A DNA stretch of 64,000 nucleotides. Origin: Cololabis saira (taxonomy: Eukaryota; Chordata; Actinopteri; Beloniformes; Belonidae). The position numbers and the translations under genes were made by a program. The notes under the pieces were generated by a model, which did no database searches, had not been told where the DNA came from, and saw nothing but the letters and a program-made list of their open reading frames with translations. Positions 33,310 through 42,840 of this stretch are shown piece after piece (positions within the stretch are counted from its first letter, which is position 1; each line of letters begins with the position of its first letter). The stretch spans positions 35,377,898-35,441,897 of the forward strand of contig NC_084606.1 in NCBI RefSeq assembly GCF_033807715.1, written 5' to 3'.

Positions 33310-33391
33310 GGAGATATTGACCAATATATCTGGAAGAGAAAAAGACGAGGCTGTCAAAAGGATTACATAGAAAAATAAAAGCTTTGGTGTG

Positions 33392-33460
<69 letters not shown>
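33392..33460. repeat. (TA)n microsatellite
   Basis: About 70 bp of TA, close to the receptor copy 4 splice acceptor. Confidence 0.95.
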
Positions 33461-33466
<6 letters not shown>

Positions 33467-33536
33467 CTGTATATACAGTATATTAATGTTGATACCCTGT
33501 TGGTAAAAACCTAAGGCATATATATATGCCTTAGGT

Positions 33537-34834
33537 CAGGGCTCCAGACTAACTTTTTTCACTAGGAGCACAGTAGCCCCTAACTGAAAATTTTTAGGGG
33601 CACGATCAGAAATTTTAGGAGCGCACATCGTTTATCGACACGCTAACCAAATGTTTACATTTCTACTACATTTCAGTGTATTAGTAATACGTATTTCATA
33701 ATAGATTAATGAATTACCACAATGTGCTGTTTCAAATGCAGTGTTACATTTTATTGTGCATTTTTAAAGATGCCGCAACATAAAGTAAACTGACAGCACC
33801 ATTGCTGTCATTATATATAAAAAAAACATACATTCACATGATAAAAAAAGTGCTTGGTAACAAAGTGCTTAGTAACCTTTCAGCCATGAATGTAACTGTT
33901 AAACACAGTACTTAACAAATGTACAAATATTGGGGGTACTGGCCAATAACATTTCCCTACTTGTGTCTTTACTAAAACCCTGAACTTACACCAGTTGACC
34001 AAATTCACTGCCTTCACTCAAATAACTAAGGATCTTACCAAGAAATATTCTTATTTCTAACCTAAAAATGCCATTACACCTGATAACACACATCACTTAA
34101 AAGGTTAGGTGTTTTTCCCACGTGTTAAAATTTAACTTTCATTTGTGTCAAGCAAATTTTAAGCAGTGTTCAAAATAAAATGATGAGACCTGCTGTATTG
34201 GAGCACATTTTCTTTTAGTTAAAACTGTAGCGGGGACAGATGTTTAGAGAAACCTATGTATGTACCGGGTGAAGGCTGATTTATGGTTCCGCGTTACAAC
34301 AACGCAGAGCTCTGCGTCGATTTAAGGCGGAACCATAAATCAGGCTTTAGAGGGGGGACTTATCGGAGAACAACCAGAAGAATATAGAGTGGATTAAAAA
34401 TGAAAGTTAAGCACTGAGCTACATGTGTCTCCCGTCTGGGCCATTGCAGACTCATGGCCTGAGCATGATGTTACTAAAACCAAACATACCCGCCGCCTCT
34501 TTCTTCTAACTTTATGTGCGCGCCGCGGCGGCAGCGAGTTGTGTCGCATTAAATGTCGTCCGGGCGTAATACCTGCTTTGAGCTGGTGAAATTAAACGAA
34601 AAAAAATAAATAAATAAATAGATCCCCCAACTCATTCCCTTTCACACTCATTGGCCTGCAAATATGGGGGTTCATTGAGGCACTCCTTCCACGTTTAACG
34701 TGTAACAAAAAAAAAAAAAAAAAAACACTGGCAAATTTACTGGTCGCACGTGTGCGAGTGGACATGAAATTCAGTCGCACATACTCAAATTTTGGTCGCA
34801 AAATGCGAGCATTTGGTCGCAGTCTGGAGCCCTG
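33537..34834. mobile_element. Non-autonomous hAT element, CAGGGCTCCAGAC ends
   Basis: The ends are cagggctccagact and the complement of agtctggagccctg, with a perfect 8-bp duplication ccttaggt at 33529-33536 and 34835-34842. About 1.3 kb with no transposase frame. Near both ends it shows gcgcac / ggtcgca phrases in inverted sense. A smaller MITE (34272-34347) is nested in it. The insertion site lies in an acctaaggc...gccttaggt palindrome. Confidence 0.92.
34272..34347. mobile_element. Small palindromic MITE nested in the hAT
   Basis: Arms aaggctgatttatggttccg and its complement around ctctgcg; only about 76 bp. Same family as 22858-22977. Confidence 0.8.
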
Positions 34835-34838
34835 CCTT

Positions 34839-34845
<7 letters not shown>

Positions 34846-34920
<75 letters not shown>
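34846..34920. repeat. (TA)n microsatellite
   Basis: About 75 bp TA adjoining the hAT target duplication. Confidence 0.95.
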
Positions 34921-34926
<6 letters not shown>

Positions 34927-35029
34927 GCATTTTTAATATATAATATACATCTTATATATTCTAATATATCATATATATTTATTTTATTTATATATGTAGC
35001 GCGATATTGGATTATTTATATTAATATAT

Positions 35030-35181
35030 TGTGTTTACTAGAAACATCCTATTGGTGCAGCGGGATCACGTGACGACCTCGACCCGCGGACCAAAATCTG
35101 ACTACGCTCAGAAGAAACTAGTACCATTTTGCAGTCCCGATCACAGGACTCTTGGGGGGTTTTGAGCTTTTACTTATAAGG
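35030..35181 (+). other. Possible orphan promoter and first exon
   Basis: A GC-richer island with attggt and cacgtgac-type boxes, followed by TTATAAG then gtgagcatg, a consensus splice donor at 35180. No following exon is recognised. It could equally be repeat-derived. Confidence 0.2.
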
Positions 35182-35654
35182 TGAGCATGAATCAATCTTT
35201 TTTTATGATTTAAGATTGTGTCGTCCCCAAAGGTGGGAGGATGAAACGATAACGGGGTTCACCTTACGGCCTCAGGCTGGAGCATGTGAGCTCTGAGCTC
35301 TGGCACAAGATCAATAACAGTCATGTTGCATTTGGAGTTTGGGACTTTTCATAGTTTATTTATTTACTTTTCTTTCTTTATTTAATTTTAGTTGTTAAAT
35401 TTCAGGAAAAGAAAAAGGTCAAGACATGAGAGACACTAAAATATTTGTACTTGTATGAAACTGAAGATGCATAATGCAAACCTGACATTTACTTTTAGTT
35501 CAGTTTGTGGAAAATGGTTGGCCTGGCTTTCTATTTAAAACTTAAACAGTTATAAAGCATTACAAACTGTAACAATAGGGCAAACGCACAGCATTGTTTT
35601 GTATTTTGTGTCTTTCAAATAAAAGACCATTTTTTCCAGTCACATGTTCCTCAT

Positions 35655-35758
35655 TTAAGGTTGTTAAAAAAATACTGGTATAATATCGTATCGTTATCGT
35701 GACCTCAATATCGTGTATCGTACCGTACCGTGAGATTAGTGTATCGTTACACCCCTAT
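35655..35758 (-). mobile_element. MITE end with TATCGTATCG repeats
   Basis: Reads, on the minus strand, aataggggtgtaacgataca then cggtacggtacgatac, a common fish non-autonomous hAT-like end. The partner end was not found. Confidence 0.4.
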
Positions 35759-35987
35759 TCATTATATAACATAGTCATAGTCAAAGGCGAATTTGGTCTT
35801 TACGAATGAGAAAAAATTGAAAGTTTCGTGTTGTCACCAGTTTGAGACACGTTTTTTTGATACTCTGTGGATAATCTTCAGGGTTTAGAGAAGACGTGTC
35901 CAAACATCATGTTTCTTTATGCATTTAAATAGTGTATTACCATATCTTATGTAAATTAAGTTGTAATGAAAAAAAAGCAAGACCAAC

Positions 35988-36085
35988 CTCATCAATGTTT
36001 CTTTCTGAGCCTCCGTCCTCTGTATTACCGAGTCTTATTTGCTGAAATTATGGTGCACTGTTGGAGTCGAACTTCACCTTACTGA
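35988..36085 (-). other. Candidate non-coding first exon of receptor copy 4
   Basis: The minus strand ends in AGAAACATTGATGAG then GTTGGT. Its 3' part and upstream sequence match the plus-strand exon at 39590-39671. Confidence 0.5.
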
Positions 36086-36098
36086 GTCACTCAAATTT

Positions 36099-36123
36099 CA
36101 ATTCAAATATGACTAATTTGCAT
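36099..36123 (-). promoter_or_regulatory. Conserved upstream element of receptor copy 4 (octamer)
   Basis: The minus strand reads ATGCAAATTAGTCATATTTG then AATTG. It contains a perfect octamer ATGCAAAT overlapping an AAATTAG homeodomain-type core. Confidence 0.5.
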
Positions 36124-36290
36124 TAAAAACACTGTCACAATGACAAAATGATAAATGAGAAACAGCACACCAACTAATCACCGCCCTGGAGTACATTTTA
36201 TATAAGCTAATAATTAAAATGTTCCTTTTTCTTTGTTATCAGCGTTTTAATGACATACATACTAACCAGTCTTTTTAAGATATAAACAGA

Positions 36291-37157
36291 AATTAAAGCT
36301 GCAAGCAGCGATGAACGGGCCCTCGCACGTCCAATTTGAACCAATGAAGGTCAAGTACTCAAAACCGAGTCTGATGACACCACCCACGAGTCTTTATGTC
36401 AAACCATTCAAAAGTTATAGCAGAAAATAGGGACTATGAAATATTGACCAATCAGAAGAAGGGGCGGGGCTAATTTGCAGCAATTGTGTTCAAGGACTAA
36501 AAACTGAGTCCGATGACACCACCCACGAGTCTTTATGTCAAACCATTCAAAAGTTATGGCAGAAAGTAAGAACTATCAAATATGGACCAATCAGATGAAG
36601 GGGGGGTGCGCTTTTTGGCGTCTATCGTCGCCACGGTAACGCTTTTGACTGAGAAAAGTAACGTGCGTCATCGCAGGATGGAGACGCACATTTTGATGTA
36701 TAACACACCTGGGTGCACGTTAATGCACGTCGGGCCGCATTAACGGCCGAAGAAATGGCATAAATTGCGGCAAAATTACACGATTAATTCAAAATGGCCG
36801 ACTTCCTGTTCAGTTTCGGCCATGGCGCCAAGAGACTTTTCTTTACATTGCGACATGATACAGGTGTCTACCGATTTTCGTGCATGTACGTCAAACCGTA
36901 TTGTGGGGCTTGAGGCACAAAGTTTTCTAGGGGTCGCTGGCCACGCCCATTAATGCAAACCATTAAATATCAATATCAAATTTTTCGCCAGGCCTGGCTT
37001 GCGTGCAAAATTTGGTGACTTTTTGGGCACGTTTAGGGGGACAAAAAGGCCCTCATTTCGTTGGAGAAAAAAAAAATAACGAGAAAAAAAACGAGAAAAA
37101 CAAAAAGAATTCCTACAGATACAATAGGGCCTTCGCACTGTCAGTGCTTGGGCACTA
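36291..37157. repeat. Interspersed repeat with GCAAGCAGCGATGAACGGGC end
   Basis: It begins ttaaagctgcaagcagcgat and ends agggccttcgcactgtcagt, both typical of a very common fish repeat. It contains a direct duplication (36345-36600) and no coding sequence. Its class is unknown to me. Confidence 0.65.
36345..36600. repeat. Two direct ~130-bp repeats
   Basis: The phrase gatgacaccacccacgagtc with its neighbourhood through accaatcagaagaag occurs twice in tandem with a few changes. Confidence 0.85.
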
Positions 37158-38198
37158 AATATAGGAGCCTATATCACCTAACCCTAAGCTGAATGGGGTT
37201 TTGAATAATATGCCAAACATCTGTTTGTAGCAGGTTATGGGCAGATTTGTTGATCACAAGTCAAGGACATCCTTGAGCCCATCATCCTCTGAGACGTGGA
37301 TGTCATAAATCAGCATATTGCAGAACTGTAATCTGCAATTGGCGACTAAAATGACAGACTGCAGCTTTGCAAGACATTAAATTTGGGTCATTGACAAACT
37401 TTAGACCCTCAAAAAAAAAACTCTTTGCAGTCTATTGACCACAACAGCAGGAGTGGCAGAGGAAGAATGGTGGCCATGATTCTGTAACTCAATTTGGGGA
37501 ATCTAAAACATGCAGGACAGTGGGCCCTGAGGACCAGGGTTGGGAAACACTGGCCTCTTGTCAGTAAAGGAGGGTAATGACCAAAAAAACATAATAGATA
37601 AAAGTGGCTGATCTGCAAGCTAGCTGGACTCTCCCTCAGAGAAAAGGTAAGAAGATAAGTAATTTGGGAGGGACTCAAAGCTTGCTGTTCCTCCACAGCG
37701 AGAGGAAGCAGCTGAGGTGGTTCGGGTGTAGTAGATAAAGTAAATCAATTATATGTTCATTTCATTTTACTTATCTTTTTTTGATCTGTCTGGTGTAAAC
37801 TGTTTTTTAAATTGCATCAAAATCTCTCATTTGTTATGTGAGTAACGTAGGTAGTGGCTAGCGTAAGTCGCTGGTTAGGTATTTTTGACGTGGTCATAAA
37901 ATAGTTCTGGTGTTAATTCAAGGATACACAATTGATTGATTCATGTACTGTATTTTGAGGGGATGTGGATTTTTTTTTTTATTTAAGAACATGAGAAAAC
38001 TAACTTGCATACCACATTGTCTATGCATTTTGGCTTTCTGCATTTTATCGTTGTATAGAATAGCCTTTATTTTGGCTTTACCATCATATGAAGATAGAGC
38101 TACAACTGTGCTGTTGTTTGAGCACAGGTTTGTACTCAAATACCACATTATCAAAACACAACGTTCCTCTAAAGCTCTTTTTGTGAACTAATGCTAAA
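37158..38198. other. Mostly unassigned non-coding stretch
   Basis: Contains ggaccagggttgggaaacac at about 37530, an end phrase of a fish repeat related to the one at 8470. No gene. Confidence 0.4.
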
Positions 38199-38203
38199 GT
38201 TGT

Positions 38204-38448
38204 TGTAGCAAGGGCTAGTGCTACGGGGGTCACCTGACAGGACAGAGGACACAGGGTTTAGTGCAGGAACTCCTTTATTCTTCCACCCAGAAGACACACA
38301 TGCACCAGCAGAACCTTCAGCAGAGACCTCTCCCAGCAGACCTCTTGCTGGTGTGCAGCTGCTCTTTATGAAGGCAGGCAGGGTGGAGAGGCTGATTGGG
38401 CACAGGTGTGCCCAATCAGCTGAGTGGCTGCTCCACCACCCTGCCACA
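38204..38448 (-). repeat. 3' LTR of non-autonomous element copy 2
   Basis: 245 bp. Plus strand tgtagcaagggctagtgcta to ccaccctgccaca. Confidence 0.88.
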
Positions 38449-38461
38449 CACCCCAACCCCC
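38449..38461 (-). promoter_or_regulatory. Polypurine tract
   Basis: GGGGGTTGGGGTG on the minus strand, directly before the 3' LTR. Confidence 0.7.
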
Positions 38462-38604
38462 GTCGAGAGGTCGCCCTCGGCGTCGGGCCGACCACCGAGA
38501 CCGGTCGGGAGGTCGCCCTCGGCCGGCCTCCCGGCCCGGCCCTCCCTGACGCAGCACTGCTCCAGCAGCTGGTCCGCGTCGGAAGCCGGCGCGTCCAGGA
38601 CCGC

Positions 38605-38755
38605 CTCGGCGACCGACGTCTCCGCATCGGCGACCTCCGCCACCGACGTCTCCGGATCGGCGACCTCCGCATCGGCGAACGACGTCTCCGCATCGGCGAC
38701 CTCCGCCTCAGCGACCGACGTCTCCGCATCGGCGACCTCCGCCTCCAGGACTGCC
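38605..38755. repeat. GC-rich tandem repeat in the element interior
   Basis: About five units built on gacgtctccgcatcggcgac, each 30-39 bp. Both strands give low-complexity Arg-rich or Ala/Ser/Thr-rich ORFs. Confidence 0.88.
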
Positions 38756-38874
38756 GTGACGAACCTCAGGCGTGGTGCCGGGGTGGGTCGCGCTGCGGGT
38801 CCCGCCGTCGCTGGAGCTCTGTCAGGAGCCGTCGCTTGGCAGCCTGCAGCCTCTGCCTCACGGCCTGCCGGCTG

Positions 38875-38988
38875 CTACGCCACCAGCGCTGCGATCTGCT
38901 GCTCCCCCTGGCCCTGGAGCAGGGCTGCCAGGTCCGCCAGCACCTGTGCCAGCGCCTCCAGGGTCCGCTCCTCGCATTCCTCCTCCAT
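38875..38988 (-). CDS. Small ORF of the non-autonomous LTR element, copy 2
   Basis: 37 codons plus TAG, starting nine bases after the primer site. The start matches the ORF at 28405-28620 (M-E-E, then L-E-A-L-A and LADLAALLQ). Too short for the ordinary ORF cut-off. Coding status is unproved; conservation between two diverged copies is the only support. Confidence 0.4.
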   Translation of the reverse strand: MEEECEERTLEALAQVLADLAALLQGQGEQQIAALVA

Positions 38989-38996
38989 CCTGTCGG

Positions 38997-39014
38997 GCCC
39001 CACGTTGGGCGCCA
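38997..39014 (-). promoter_or_regulatory. Primer binding site, tRNA-Lys type
   Basis: TGGCGCCCAACGTGGGGC on the minus strand, identical to 28631-28648. Confidence 0.87.
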
Positions 39015-39015
39015 G

Positions 39016-39195
39016 TGTAGGAAAGGCTAGTGCTACGGGGGTCACCCGGCAGGACAGAGGACACAGGGTTTAGTGCAGGAACTCCTTTATTCTTCCACCC
39101 AGACACACGTGTACCAGCAGAACCTTCAGCAGAGACCTCTCCCAGCAGACCTCTTGCTGGTGTGCAGCTGCTCTTTATGAAGGCAGGCTGCCACA
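39016..39195 (-). repeat. 5' LTR of non-autonomous element copy 2, internally deleted
   Basis: 180 bp versus 245 bp for its partner. Bases between aggcaggc and tgccaca are missing, so the start of the U3 region is lost. Confidence 0.88.
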
Positions 39196-39200
39196 GTTGT

Positions 39201-39543
39201 AGTCTAGCCTGATGAATGGCAAGGAAAGAGATTTACTCTAAAAGCATATAATTGTGTATGTGAACGGATGAGGTTTTGTGTCAGTGGTGGGCTACCCAGG
39301 ATCGCTCTTGGTTGCCTCCCAGGGAAGATGACATGTCAACCCCATAACCTGCTGAATAACATTTGTTTAAGAAGAGAAACAGATTTGCATCAGCTCGAGA
39401 TGGAAAATGCCCAGTTGTGATATGCAAAGTTCACCACTGTGCTAATGTTGGCGTGTGTAGTTTTCACAGGTTTTATAGGCTGCTGTCGCTGTGACTGATT
39501 ACCCATTTAGTTCTTGTCCTTTGAACAGTTCATCTTTTTTTAA
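39201..39543. other. Upstream flank of receptor copy 5
   Basis: No gene recognised. Confidence 0.4.
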
Positions 39544-39568
39544 ATGCAAATAAGCGCTATCTGAATTT
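39544..39568 (+). promoter_or_regulatory. Conserved upstream element of receptor copy 5 (octamer)
   Basis: Reads atgcaaataagcgctatctg then aattt on the plus strand, the orientation of receptor 5, and aligns with the minus-strand element of copy 4. Confidence 0.5.
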
Positions 39569-39589
39569 GAAGAGGTGGTGCTGTACCAT

Positions 39590-39671
39590 TCAGTCAGTAC
39601 ATTGAAGGTGAAGGAAGTCCTCAGAATCTGGAGAGCAGAGCGAAGGAAGCTTAGAAACACACACCGATGAG
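39590..39671 (+). other. Candidate non-coding first exon of receptor copy 5
   Basis: Ends ACACACCGATGAG then gtttgt at 39671/39672. It aligns with the minus-strand exon of copy 4, which ends ACATTGATGAG then GTTGGT. If right, the first intron spans 39672-46281 and was enlarged by LINE and LTR insertions. Confidence 0.45.
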
Positions 39672-40249
39672 GTTTGTTTTTATTTTTAACTTTTTTTTTA
39701 CTTTAAAAACTTTTAAAAAACTTAAAAGATTAAAATTAATAGATCTTGATAAAAACAAGCTCTTTTGAAAATGGGAGAAAATTTATTTTTTTTAAATATA
39801 TAAATTGATTGATTAAGTTGAAGTCAAGGGAAAAAAAATAGCAAGACATTTTTCATATATACAACTGTATATTTACACCAATACTGACACTACTGACAGT
39901 GTCAGGCGTGAGTATTGTCAGTGCTTTTTTGTTAGCTAAAGAAAATGGCTTTTAACCTTGTGCCTCAGCTATCTGTTTGTGAGATCTTTGGCTAGTTTTC
40001 TGACCAATCTGTAGGAGTGTTTCTTAACATCGGGTCAAATCTGCTTACATACATTGCTGTAATAACCCATTCTTGCTGCAGTTTTTTTTCAAATATATTG
40101 TGCTGAAATAGCAGGCTGTATTTTAATTATTGGACATTTGTTGCTTTTCTTGGTGGCTAAAGTTGGTATACTCATCTCTATGCTTGGTGCCAAAGTTCCA
40201 ATCTAAACTATATTCCTTGGGCACTGACACTACCCCATTACAATAAAAG
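39672..40249. other. Intron sequence of receptor copy 5
   Basis: AT-rich; nothing else recognised. Confidence 0.35.
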
Positions 40250-40590
40250 GAAATCCACACAGACATCCACACAAACAGGTGGAAGCAGCAGTGGGATGAT
40301 CAGAGGGGGAACTGCAGGTCAGCATGCAACTCCTGAAGCTCTGGCCTGCAAACAAGACCCCGAGCAATTATTACATAAACATAACAAACAATAGAAGGCA
40401 AAGACTCCCCTAATGCGAGAAAAACCTTAAGCCAAACAGTGGCAAGAAAACCTCCCCTTTAGGAGGGAAGAAACCTGGACCAGGACCTGGATCCTAGGGG
40501 GGGACCCTCCTGCCGGAGGCCAGGTGGTTAGAGCAGGAAAAGAGAAAACAGACAGAGAGAATGAAGAACAGAGAAAGGAGAAACACAGAC
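40250..40590 (-). mobile_element. Rex-like LINE 3' tail fragment
   Basis: Complement of the 3' UTR at 15350-15600: aaaccttaagccaaacagtg then aactcccctttaggaggg-type phrases. Coding part absent. Confidence 0.75.
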
Positions 40591-40599
40591 ACATTCAGT

Positions 40600-40818
40600 A
40601 CGTTTCCATGGGAAGTTTAATTCAGAATTAAAATTAATTCCGATTTAAAATTATTAAAAATTACCAAGTAAACACCTAATTCCGAATGAAAATGGCCATT
40701 CCAAATTAAACTTAATTCCGAAGTAAGTGGCTGGTTTATTCCGATTTTAAATCTGAATAGAATAATTTGGCGATCATGTACAGTATACACTCATTCCGCT
40801 TTAAATTAATTCCGGTCT
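40600..40818. mobile_element. MITE-like repeat split by the L1 insertion (left part)
   Basis: Repeats of taattccga / aattaattccg in both orientations. It resumes after the LINE at about 45257-45340. Confidence 0.45.
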
Positions 40819-40956
40819 GGCTTCCGGTTGGTGAGCAGATGGAGTAGACGTGTTTCGCGAGTGCTCCCGTGAGTGCCAAACTTTTTAAACCACCAAGCCC
40901 TCAAACTTTCAAACTTTTTCCTTTAAAAAGGATTCCCTGTTGTTTTTCTTTTTTTT

Positions 40957-42840
40957 TTGTCTCGAACGAGCCCACTTACCTCCGAGATGGCTTCGAAGAG
41001 CGGCAAGTCAGGCAAAAAGGACGATGCTGGCGCTGTCTTAACCCTGGCGGCCATTACCACGTTGCTGGAGGAACACCGAGCTGCCCTGGCCGCCGAGTTC
41101 AAAAATACTTTCAGTCAGCTCGACTCCAAACTCGACCAAACGCGGCTTGCGGTCGAGGACCATGGCCAACGTGTTTCGTCCCTTGAACTCGCCACAGAAG
41201 ACCTCAGCCAGCGAGTTACGGACCTTGAAGGCATCTGCTCGACTCTACGGGATGATAATGCTTGGCTGAGGGCTAAGGTGGTGGATTTGGAGAGCCGAAG
41301 CAGAAGGCAGAACATCCGGATCCTGGGTTTACCGGAGTCGACCGAGAGCGGGTCTCCTGCGGCTTTCTTCTCCAAGCTGCTGTGTGAGGTGTTCGGGAAT
41401 GATACGCTGCCGTCACCGCCAGAAATAGACAGAGCGCACCGCTCTCTCGCCGCCAAGCCGGCCCCGGGACAGAGACCGCGTCCGGTCATCGTGCGCCTTC
41501 ACCGGTTCCAGACCAAGGATATCCTCGTGAGGGAAGCGCGCCGGAGAGGAAAGCTGGAATTTCGCGGCCACCCCATCCGGGTCTTGGAGGATTACAGCCC
41601 CGAAGTTGCCAGCCAACGAGCGGAATACAGCGGAGTTATGTCGGAGCTATATCACCTGGGTCTGAAGCCGGCTCTGCTCTTCCCCGCCCGGCTCCGGCTC
41701 ACGCTGTCCTGGGGGGCCAGGAAGGGTGTTTGTGATGTGTGGCGTTCTTTACATCCATGTGACAGAGAATACTCCTTTTTCTCACAAGTGCACCACACAT
41801 ACTCGAAGATTGATTATTTTTTTATTGATAATCAACTGATTCCCCTGGTTCATTCCTGTGCTTATCAGAGCATTGTCATTTCCGACCACGCTCCTGTGGT
41901 CCTAACCATGTCCCTTCCTGACTTACCTCAAAGAGACAGACAGTGGCGATTCAATTCAACTTTGCTGTCGGACAGAAATTTTGTTAAATTAATGGAAACG
42001 GAAATAGCCTTTTTCCTATCCACGAATATGACTCCAGGAATGTCTAGTCTAACTGTCTGGGATTCCCTCAAGGCTTATCTCCGGGGACAGATTATATCCT
42101 ACACTGCTAGGGTGAGGCAAAAATCTTATAGGGAGCGATCAGACCTTGCCCGCCAAATCAAAGAGGTCGATGAAGAATATTCTCGGACTAAATCCCCAGA
42201 TCTTTACAAAAAGCGTCTAGAACTTAAAACTAAATTTGACCTGCTCACCACTCACCCAATTGAACAGTCACTTCTGAAAAGTAAAACCAGGTTTTATGTT
42301 TATGGAGACAAATCTGACAAATTATTAGCCAACCAACTTAAAGGCTCTAAGGCTAAACAAAATATTTCTAAGATTCGTTTACCAAATGGCCATGTAACTA
42401 CAGATCACTTACTCATAAATGAAGCATTTAGGGACTTTTATACCCAGCTATACACCTCGGAATCTCAGACTGATCGAGATGAGATTGCGGACTTTTTAAA
42501 TAGTCTTAGTATTCCCAGTCTTTCACCAGATCTAAGGAAGACATTAGAAGAACCGATATCCCTGATGGAGATAACTCGAGCCATTTCTTCACTGCAGTCG
42601 GGTAAATGTCCTGGCCCTGATGGCTTCCCGGCGGAATTTCTAAAGAAATGTTCTACTCTGCTTTCCCCACTGCTATTTACAGTTCTTTCAGAATCCTTCA
42701 GCCACGGTTCCCTCCCTCCTTCTTTTTCAGAGGCCTGTATCACCCTCATAGCTAAAAAAGGGAAGGATCCTACTGAATGCGCCTCCTACAGGCCCATCTC
42801 CCTCTTAAACACAGATGCTAAAACCCAGCTAAAGTCCTAG
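40957..42840 (+). pseudogene. L1 ORF1 fused in frame to ORF2 by internal deletion
   Basis: One 627-codon frame. Residues ~10-115 are a basic start and a coiled coil. SRRQNIRILGLPE marks the RRM, and RPVIVRLHRFQTKDILVREA with V-L-E-D-Y-S marks the C-terminal domain of ORF1 (RNA binding, trimerising chaperone). At about 41720-41735 the sequence jumps from RLTLSWGARKG to C-D-V-W-R-S-L-H-P, the last third of the ORF2 APE-type endonuclease (Y-S-K-I-D-Y-F-F-I, ISDHAPVVLTM). The RT start follows (SSLQSGKCPGPDGFPAEF, Y-R-P-I-S-L-L-N). The natural ORF1 start is probably M-A-S-K at 40987. The frame ends by a one-base shift near 42828. Endonuclease catalytic front is missing. Confidence 0.85.

Larger units (their letters stand above)
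33330..35987 (-). other. Inferred 5' intron of receptor copy 4
   Basis: The acceptor lies at 33330-33333 (CCAG, minus) and the donor GTTGGT at 35982-35987. The intron was enlarged by the hAT at 33537-34834 and TA tracts. Confidence 0.5.
38204..39195 (-). mobile_element. Non-autonomous LTR element, copy 2 (complete, 992 bp)
   Basis: Target duplication gttgt at 38199-38203 and 39196-39200. The minus strand has 5' LTR (39016-39195), primer site, a 567-bp GC-rich interior, a purine-rich tract GGGGGTTGGGGTG and 3' LTR (38204-38448). The interior has no gag or pol, so mobilisation must be in trans. It is a TRIM-like layout with a conserved short ORF. Confidence 0.88.
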
